From Bacillota bacterium (GTDB lineage: Bacteria; Bacillota; Clostridia; Lachnospirales; Lachnospiraceae): a stretch of 64,000 nt of DNA. Position numbers and translations under genes: made by a program. The notes beneath the pieces were generated by a model. The model was not told the DNA's origin. It did not search any database and saw only the letters and a list, made by a program, of their open reading frames with translations. Location: assembly GCA_023437715.1 (NCBI GenBank), contig JAEZFK010000019.1, positions 1 through 64,000 on the forward strand, given 5' to 3'. Shown one piece after another: positions 58,721 through 64,000 of this stretch; position 1 is the first letter of the stretch, and every line of letters begins with the position of its first letter.

Positions 58721-60199
58721 ATGAACAATATACCGGAATTAAAAGTAGGAATCGTAGCTGTCAGCAGGGATTGTTTCCCGGAAGCTCTGTCCGTAAACAG
58801 AAGAAAGGCCCTGGTAAAGGCCTATGAGGAAAAGTATAATGGGGAAAACATTTACGAATGCCCTGTATGCATTGTGGAAAGTGAAATCCACATGGTGCAG
58901 GCCTTAGAGGATGTAAAGAACGCCGGCTGTAATGCCCTGGTAGTGTATTTAGGAAACTTCGGACCGGAGATTTCAGAAACCCTTCTGGCAAAGCATTTTG
59001 ACGGACCTGTCATGTTCATTGCGGCGGCAGAGGAAAGCGGCGAAAATTTAACCCAGGGAAGAGGCGACGCATACTGCGGCATGTTAAATGCCAGCTATAA
59101 CTTAAAGCTCAGAAATATCAAGGCTTACATACCCGAATATCCGGTGGGAACCGCAGAGGAATGCGCCGACATGATCGAGGAGTTTCTTCCGATTGCCAGA
59201 TCTTTAGTAGGGCTCTCCAGCTTAAAGATCATAAGCTTTGGCCCCCGTCCTTTAAACTTCCTGGCATGCAATGCGCCCATCAAGCAGCTTTACAACCTGG
59301 GTGTGGAAATTGAAGAAAATTCCGAGCTGGATTTATTTGAGGCTTTCAATAAGCACGCCAATGACCCAAGAATCCCTGATGCTGTAAAGGATATGGAAGC
59401 AGAGCTGGGAGCAGGAAACCAGAAGCCGGAAATTCTGCCAAAGCTTGCCCAGTATGAGCTGACCCTGCTGGATTGGGTGGAGGCTCACCGCGGATACAGG
59501 AAATATGTTGCCATCGCCGGAAAATGCTGGCCTGCATTCCAGACCCAGTTCGGCTTTGTTCCCTGTTATGTAAACAGCCGTCTGACCGGCATGGGCATCC
59601 CGGTTTCCTGCGAGGTAGATATTTACGGAGCTCTCAGCGAATTCATCGGAACCTGTGTCAGCCTGGATGCGGTAACGCTTCTGGATATTAACAATACGGT
59701 TCCTGCCGATATGTATGAAGAGGATATTAAGGGCAATTATAATTATACCCATCAGGATACCTTTATGGGCTTCCACTGCGGCAACACCTGCTCGAGAAAG
59801 CTGTCTTCCTGCTCCATGAAATATCAGATGATCATGGCAAGAGCTCTTCCGGAAGAGGTTACCCAGGGAACTCTGGAAGGAGATATCGCTCCCGGCGAAA
59901 TTACATTCTTCCGTTTGCAGAGCACTGCCGATAATCTGCTCCGCGCCTATGTGGCTCAGGGTGAGGTGCTTCCTGTTGCTACCCGTTCCTTTGGTTCCAT
60001 CGGCATTTTCGCCATTCCGGAAATGGGAAGATTTTACCGCCATGTGCTGATTGAGAAGAACTTCCCTCACCACGGCGCAGTTGCTTTCGGCCATTACGGA
60101 AAAGCCCTCTTTGAAGTATTTAAGTATCTTGGGGTGGAGGAAATCGGATTTAACCAGCCTAAGGGGATGCTTTATAAGAGCGAGAATCCATTTGCTTAA
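58721..60199 (+). CDS. L-fucose/L-arabinose isomerase family protein
   Basis: A 492-residue ketol isomerase family member. Metal-ligand candidates are in PVSCEVDIYGALSEF (Glu), TLLDINNTVP (Asp) and FMGFHCGNTCS/HHGAVAFGHYG (His). It is shorter than E. coli FucI (591) and differs from AraA. Together with xylulokinase it would convert an aldose to a ketose for phosphorylation; which sugar (D-arabinose, L-arabinose, xylose or a rarer one) is not settled. AGGAGGAGTCATAGA precedes ATG 58721; the upstream GTG at 58670 has no site. Terminator follows. Confidence 0.85.
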   Translation: MNNIPELKVGIVAVSRDCFPEALSVNRRKALVKAYEEKYNGENIYECPVCIVESEIHMVQALEDVKNAGCNALVVYLGNFGPEISETLLAKHFDGPVMFIAAAEESGENLTQGRGDAYCGMLNASYNLKLRNIKAYIPEYPVGTAEECADMIEEFLPIARSLVGLSSLKIISFGPRPLNFLACNAPIKQLYNLGVEIEENSELDLFEAFNKHANDPRIPDAVKDMEAELGAGNQKPEILPKLAQYELTLLDWVEAHRGYRKYVAIAGKCWPAFQTQFGFVPCYVNSRLTGMGIPVSCEVDIYGALSEFIGTCVSLDAVTLLDINNTVPADMYEEDIKGNYNYTHQDTFMGFHCGNTCSRKLSSCSMKYQMIMARALPEEVTQGTLEGDIAPGEITFFRLQSTADNLLRAYVAQGEVLPVATRSFGSIGIFAIPEMGRFYRHVLIEKNFPHHGAVAFGHYGKALFEVFKYLGVEEIGFNQPKGMLYKSENPFA

Positions 60200-60234
60200 A
60201 AATAAGGGCGGATTGGCCCTGGAATAATGTATGA

Positions 60235-60285
60235 AAAAGACGCCTGGATCTGGTCTGTGAAAGCCATTTCCAAGGCGTCTTTTTA
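60235..60285 (+). terminator. Terminator after the xylB operon
   Basis: AAAAAGACGCC...TGG and CCA...GGCGTCTTTTT pair across about 25 bases; T-run follows. Confidence 0.85.
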
Positions 60286-60555
60286 TGTATAAAGTATTAT
60301 CTTATATTATAAACATTGTTTCATTGCGGAAACTCTGCCGCAGATCTGTATTACAGCATATTTGTACATGCATGGTTTTGCTTTATAGGAATTCACAGGG
60401 ATAGGCCGGATTATATTGAAAGGCAAGAAAGAAAATGCTAAAATTAAAGAAAATACCGCAGTGTTGATGGACGTAATAAGGTATATGGGACAGCCGGGCA
60501 ATTGCTGCCGGAAAGACACCATAAAACCATAAAATTCAGAAAGGGAATGGATAAA
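60286..60555 (+). other. Intergenic region before the Gfo/Idh gene
   Basis: Contains the promoter at 60416-60444 and a leader of about 110 bases. The forward frame that extends upstream of 60556 starts inside this leader and lacks a ribosome site. Confidence 0.5.
60416..60444 (+). promoter_or_regulatory. Promoter of the Gfo/Idh/MocA oxidoreductase gene
   Basis: TTGAAA (60416-60421), 17-base spacer, TAAAAT (60439-60444). Confidence 0.78.
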
Positions 60556-61530
60556 ATGAAAAATTATAACTGGGGAATTATCGGAACCGGCTGGATCGCA
60601 CATGAAATGGGAGACGCACTGACCCGCGTCCACGGCCGGATCTACGGGGTATGCAGCGCCCGGCCGGAGTCGGCGAAGAAATACGCAGAGGAATACCAGG
60701 TGGAAAAGGTTTATGAAAGTGCGGATCAGATGCTGGAGGATGAGCAGGTGGATATCGTTTACGTGGCGACTCCCCATAATCTGCATTATGAAATCATAAA
60801 GAAAGCCTTATTAAAGGGGAAGCACGTATTCTGTGAAAAGGCAATTACGGTAAATGACCGTCAGCTGGAAGAATGCGCCGCAATTGCAAAGGAAAAGAAT
60901 CTTGTAATCTGTGACGGCGTGACCCTGCTTCACATGCCCCTTTATAAGAAATTAAAGGAAATCATGGACAGCGGAAAGCTGGGACCGGTAAAAATGGTGC
61001 AGGTCAATTTCGGAAGCTGTAAGGAATACGACGTGAATAACCGTTTCTTCTCGAAAGAGCTGGCCGGAGGCGCCCTTCTTGATATCGGAGTATATGCTGT
61101 CTCCTTTGCCCGCTTTTTCATGAAGAGCAGGGCCAATGTGGTTCTGACCACTGCAAATTATTTTGAGACAGGGGTTGATGAAACCTCCGGGATCATTTTG
61201 AAAAATAACGAGGATGAGATGGCGGTTATGGCATTGACTTTCCGGGCAAGACAGCCAAAACGGGGAGTGATCGCCTGTGAGAAAGGCTATATTGAGGTAA
61301 ACGAATACCCCCGGGCAGATTCGGCGGTCATCGTTTATACGGAGGGCGGACATAAAGAAATTCTTGAAGCAGGGGAGAGCTCCAAGGCTCTGGATTATGA
61401 AATCATGGATATGGAGGATTACGTCACGAATCAGTCCGGGGAGGAAAACTTACAGATCGTAAGGGATGTTATGGCAACCCTGACGGCCATCAGGAAACAG
61501 TGGGGGATGGTGTATCCGTTTGAGCAGTAA
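60556..61530 (+). CDS. Gfo/Idh/MocA-family NAD(P)-dependent oxidoreductase
   Basis: A 324-residue sugar/inositol-type dehydrogenase. NAD-binding Rossmann motif GIIGTGWIAHEMG (residues 7-19), YVATPHNLHYEII, the conserved EKAITVN (Lys in the active site), and the C-terminal beta domain with GGALLDIGVYAVSFA. Close to glucose-fructose oxidoreductase or scyllo-inositol dehydrogenase types; the substrate is not identified. I use ATG 60556, with AAGGGAATG at 5-12 bases upstream; 60547 is another in-frame ATG. Confidence 0.9.
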   Translation: MKNYNWGIIGTGWIAHEMGDALTRVHGRIYGVCSARPESAKKYAEEYQVEKVYESADQMLEDEQVDIVYVATPHNLHYEIIKKALLKGKHVFCEKAITVNDRQLEECAAIAKEKNLVICDGVTLLHMPLYKKLKEIMDSGKLGPVKMVQVNFGSCKEYDVNNRFFSKELAGGALLDIGVYAVSFARFFMKSRANVVLTTANYFETGVDETSGIILKNNEDEMAVMALTFRARQPKRGVIACEKGYIEVNEYPRADSAVIVYTEGGHKEILEAGESSKALDYEIMDMEDYVTNQSGEENLQIVRDVMATLTAIRKQWGMVYPFEQ

Positions 61531-61544
61531 AATTGATGGAATAG

Positions 61545-61585
61545 AAAAAAGACGCTCATTTCCAAGGAAATGCGGCGTTTTTTTT
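61545..61585 (+). terminator. Terminator after the Gfo/Idh gene
   Basis: AAAAAAGACGC...CATTTCC and GGAAATG...GGCGTTTTTTTT pair around AA. Confidence 0.85.
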
Positions 61586-61627
61586 ATATAAAGTAGGAAA
61601 GTTCTCTTGCGAAGAACACCCGAATGT

Positions 61628-61652
61628 AAAAATGCCCGCTGAAAGCGGGCAT
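61628..61652 (-). terminator. Terminator of the LacI-type regulator gene
   Basis: ATGCCCGCT-GAA-AGCGGGCAT (61632-61652). On the minus strand the T-run (from A-run 61628-61632) follows, 109 bases beyond the regulator's stop. Confidence 0.8.
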
Positions 61653-61760
61653 GAGAAATAGATGATGCTGTTAGACGGTGACATCAAGGTCATCACCCTC
61701 AATAAGAAAATAATGCATGGAGTCAATGGATCACTGATTTTCCCCAGAAAACAATCTGTC

Positions 61761-62762
61761 TCAATGAATGACCAGTGTGGGCATTAAACATATTTCCTTT
61801 TGTTTTATCTCTTTTTTCTTGTCCTGTCTGGCCGCTTCTTTCATAATGTTCCAGGCCTTTATTCCAAGTTCTTCCACGTCCTGGTTCACACTTGATACTT
61901 TTATTCCAAATAAATAGTCAGACAGCAGATTATCATAGCTTACTATGGAATAATCTTCGGGCACACGGATACCCTGCTCTGAAAAGTATCTTAAAATGCC
62001 CAGGGTCATCATGTCATTGCACACAAATATGGCGGTGCAGTCCGTATCAAGGACTTGCTTTGCGGCTTCATATCCGCCTTCTATCCGGTAATTTGCAGGA
62101 ATGATATACTCTTTCGGCACCTTGATTCCATATTCCGTCATTGCATTCCGGTATCCGTTTATACGGGAAAGAGAGTTGTGGGAAATAAAAGTATTGCAGA
62201 TACAGGCAATCTTTCTGTGACCCTTTTCCAGAAGATACTTGGTTGCAATATAGGAACCTTCTACATTATCAAAATATATTTTATTACATGAAAATGAGTC
62301 AAATATGCGGTCAACCATTACAAATGGAAGGTTAAGCTGTAATAATTTCTGCTCGATGATATTCTGATGAAGATAGGATTCATTGGAAATTACTACAAAT
62401 ATTCCGTCGATTCCTTTTGTCGCCAGAAGGTCAATTAAAATCATGTCTCCTTCAAATGTATCGTTGGAGTTGACGATAATCAATGAGTATCCTTCCGCTC
62501 TGAGCTGCAGCTCTAAAGTTTTTGACAATTTAGAAAAAAAGGGGTTTTCTATATCAGGGATCAGAAGCCCGAATGTATTGTTTTTTCTGGTTACAAGACT
62601 GCGTGCAGCCGCGTTTGGGATATATTGGTTATCATCAGCAATCTGCAGGATAAGATTTTTCTTTTTTTCAGAAATCCTATTTGGCCTGTTGTTTAAAACC
62701 AGGGATACGCTGCTTGGAGAAACTCCCGCTAATCTGGCTATTTCTTTTATTGTTATGGACAT
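61761..62762 (-). CDS. rbsR: LacI-family regulator of the ribose operon
   Basis: A 333-residue repressor: HTH at residues 2-50 (TIKEIARLAGVSPSSVSLVLNNRPN, with the hinge helix LVTRKNNT) and a periplasmic-binding-like core (FGLLIPDIENPFF, FVMVDRIFDS, AIFVCNDMMTLGILR). Start at the ATG of MSITIKE with AGAGG ahead; the longer frame to 62828 runs into the regulatory region. Divergent from rbsK-rbsD, with two matching palindromes between, so ribose control is likely; the gene symbol is by context. Confidence 0.88.
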   Translation of the reverse strand: MSITIKEIARLAGVSPSSVSLVLNNRPNRISEKKKNLILQIADDNQYIPNAAARSLVTRKNNTFGLLIPDIENPFFSKLSKTLELQLRAEGYSLIIVNSNDTFEGDMILIDLLATKGIDGIFVVISNESYLHQNIIEQKLLQLNLPFVMVDRIFDSFSCNKIYFDNVEGSYIATKYLLEKGHRKIACICNTFISHNSLSRINGYRNAMTEYGIKVPKEYIIPANYRIEGGYEAAKQVLDTDCTAIFVCNDMMTLGILRYFSEQGIRVPEDYSIVSYDNLLSDYLFGIKVSSVNQDVEELGIKAWNIMKEAARQDKKKEIKQKEICLMPTLVIH

Positions 62763-62832
62763 AGTATTTGACCTCTGATGTATTGATATGAACAATAATA
62801 CCGTATTTTGCATAAAAAAGCAACTCATATAT

Positions 62833-62923
62833 GATAAAACGATTTATCTTTTTTGCTTTTTGTCTTGACATGAGTAAAAAACAGTGATAATATGGATTTA
62901 CAAGATAGATAAAACGTTTTATC
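62833..62923 (+). promoter_or_regulatory. Two LacI-type operators around the rbsKD promoter
   Basis: GATAAAACGTTTTATC (62908-62923) is a perfect 16-bp palindrome just after the expected start. GATAAAACGATTTATC (62833-62848) differs at one base. Centres are 75 bp apart, permitting a repression loop. The central CG is typical of LacI/CcpA-family operators. Confidence 0.85.
62865..62893 (+). promoter_or_regulatory. Promoter of rbsKD
   Basis: TTGACA (62865-62870), 17-base spacer, TAATAT (62888-62893), between the two operators. Confidence 0.85.
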
Positions 62924-62986
62924 AACAATAAATCTGTATTATAAACGAAACGAGACAATTTGTGGCTTCGGAAAGGTGTGGCAGAA

Positions 62987-63925
62987 ATGAGAATCGGAGT
63001 TGTAGGCAGCATCAATATGGATATGACTGTTACAGCACAGCGGATTCCGGGAAAGGGCGAAACGATTACAGGCGATGCCATTTCCTATATTCCAGGAGGA
63101 AAAGGTGCAAATCAGGCAGTTGCGGCTGCGAGATTAGGTGCGGATGTAACGATGTTTGGCTGTGTGGGAAACGATGACAATGGACGGGTTCTGATTGAAA
63201 ACCTGAAAAATGAAGGTATTCATACAGAATATATAAATGTACGTGAAAATCAGGTGACAGGGCTGGCTGTGATAACGGTAGCGGAAAGCGATAACTGTAT
63301 TATAGTTTTAGCGGGAGCAAATAATACTGTAGATATTGAATACATTGACACCATTAAAGAAAAGTTATTAAGGTGCGACATTGTATTATTGCAGCAGGAG
63401 ATTTTACAGGAAACCGTGGAATATGTTATCGGCTTATGTGCAAGTCATGGAGTGAAAGTCATATTAAACCCGGCACCGGCCAGAGAGCTAAAAAGAGAAC
63501 TGATAGAATTATTGGATTATATTACCCCCAATGAACATGAAGCCAGGATCATATTTGGAGAGATGGCTGATACGGAGTCTTTATTAAAACAATATCCGGA
63601 AAAACTCATTATTACCCAGGGGGAAAAAGGTGTCATTTACATTAATCATGAAAAAGAAGCAGTGGCTTTGCCTGCAAGAAAATCCAATGTAGTTGATACT
63701 ACGGGAGCTGGGGATACATTTAACGGCGCATTTGCCGTAGCACTTGGATTATACGATACCATGGAAAAGGCGCTGGCATTTGCAGTCATGGCTTCCGGTT
63801 TGTCGGTGGAGAAGTTTGGTGCTCAAGGCGGTATGCCGGGGCTTAAGGATGTGACCGGAGAGCTGGAAAGCCGTTTTGACGGTTGTAATGCAGGTGACAG
63901 CTGCCGGATCGGAGGAAAACCATGA
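62987..63925 (+). CDS. rbsK: Ribokinase
   Basis: Phosphorylates ribose to ribose 5-phosphate; 312 residues of the PfkB fold. IGVVGSINMDMTV at the start, GKGANQAVAAARLGADV, NPAPARE and the catalytic DTTGAGDTFNGAFAVAL (base Asp in GAGD). AAAGGTG lies before the ATG at 62987; 62960 has no site. Its stop overlaps rbsD (ATGA). Confidence 0.93.
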   Translation: MRIGVVGSINMDMTVTAQRIPGKGETITGDAISYIPGGKGANQAVAAARLGADVTMFGCVGNDDNGRVLIENLKNEGIHTEYINVRENQVTGLAVITVAESDNCIIVLAGANNTVDIEYIDTIKEKLLRCDIVLLQQEILQETVEYVIGLCASHGVKVILNPAPARELKRELIELLDYITPNEHEARIIFGEMADTESLLKQYPEKLIITQGEKGVIYINHEKEAVALPARKSNVVDTTGAGDTFNGAFAVALGLYDTMEKALAFAVMASGLSVEKFGAQGGMPGLKDVTGELESRFDGCNAGDSCRIGGKP

Positions 63926-64000
63926 AGAGAAATGGAATTTTAAACAGCAGCATTTCAACCGTGCTTTCTTCCATGGGCCATACGGATTCGATTTGCATCG
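63922..64000 (+). CDS. rbsD: D-ribose pyranase, 5' part (cut by window end)
   Basis: The first 26 codons (MKRNGILNSSISTVLSS then MGHTDSICI) match the RbsD start, with the catalytic His in GHTD. GGAGG precedes the ATG, and the start overlaps the rbsK stop. RbsD turns ribopyranose into the furanose form that ribokinase uses. Confidence 0.9.
   Translation, partial: MKRNGILNSSISTVLSSMGHTDSICI

Noticed and set aside
61657..61720. Short minus-strand frame ending in EGDDLDVTV
   Set aside because: Looks like a C-terminus but has only about 15 codons after an in-frame stop and no start signals; too short to call even as a remnant.

Overview
The window looks like chromosomal DNA of a low-to-middle GC, anaerobic, motile Firmicute, most likely a member of the Lachnospiraceae (Clostridia; Lacrimispora/Hungatella/Enterocloster-like). 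The grounds are AGGAGG ribosome sites, a very large single-chain PurL, an NfnAB-type oxidoreductase, a GGGtGRT protein, a KimA-like permease and motAB. This placement is inferred from gene content, not from a database search. About 45 protein genes, one tRNA (Trp), one IS110-type transposase relic and one other degraded gene can be supported. There is no CRISPR array, rRNA or prophage.

Layout. 0.5-7.8 kb is the most accessory-looking part: an Rpn-type nuclease, a 1.6-kb-residue LPKTG-anchored surface adhesin, and an AT-rich graveyard with IS110 and HTH-like remnants. 7.9-16.6 kb holds recQ, an orphan TRAP binding lipoprotein, and a tight sbcD-sbcC-(ThyX-like)-dfrA operon. 16.7-19 kb is nfnAB. 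19.2-22.6 kb has a secreted NlpC/P60 endopeptidase and motAB. 22.9-24.6 kb is a NifU-like/GGGtGRT pair of unknown role. 24.7-27.6 kb is a yfcC-iadA operon. 28-33.6 kb has PhzF and a pepD-OPT-PqqD-like peptide operon. 33.8-41 kb carries a NagZ-like lipoprotein, tRNA-Trp, a His-less HPr (Crh-like) protein, a nuclease-helicase, a LysR regulator, a truncated sigma-like protein and a phosphatase. 41.3-49.5 kb has purL, a KimA-like permease, and a MerR regulator divergent from a rubredoxin-like/NADH oxidoreductase fusion. 49.7-55.6 kb has asnB with a transporter, an OLD-family nuclease and an acetyltransferase. 55.8-64 kb is sugar metabolism: xylB-fsa-DUF4867-isomerase, a Gfo/Idh oxidoreductase, and a divergent LacI regulator with rbsK-rbsD (rbsD cut by the window end).

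Common threads. Peptide use recurs (YfcC/IadA; OPT/PepD/PqqD), as does pentose/ketose use, and several genes carry clear sigma-A promoters with palindromic operators. The candidates most worth pursuing are the divergent ThyX-like protein with DHFR, the PqqD-like protein in a peptide-import operon with a terminator in its leader, the Crh-like protein with two palindromes on its promoter, the NifU/GGGtGRT pair, the region-4-less sigma-like protein, the Cys-cluster OLD nuclease, and an identical 12-base motif inside two unrelated promoters.
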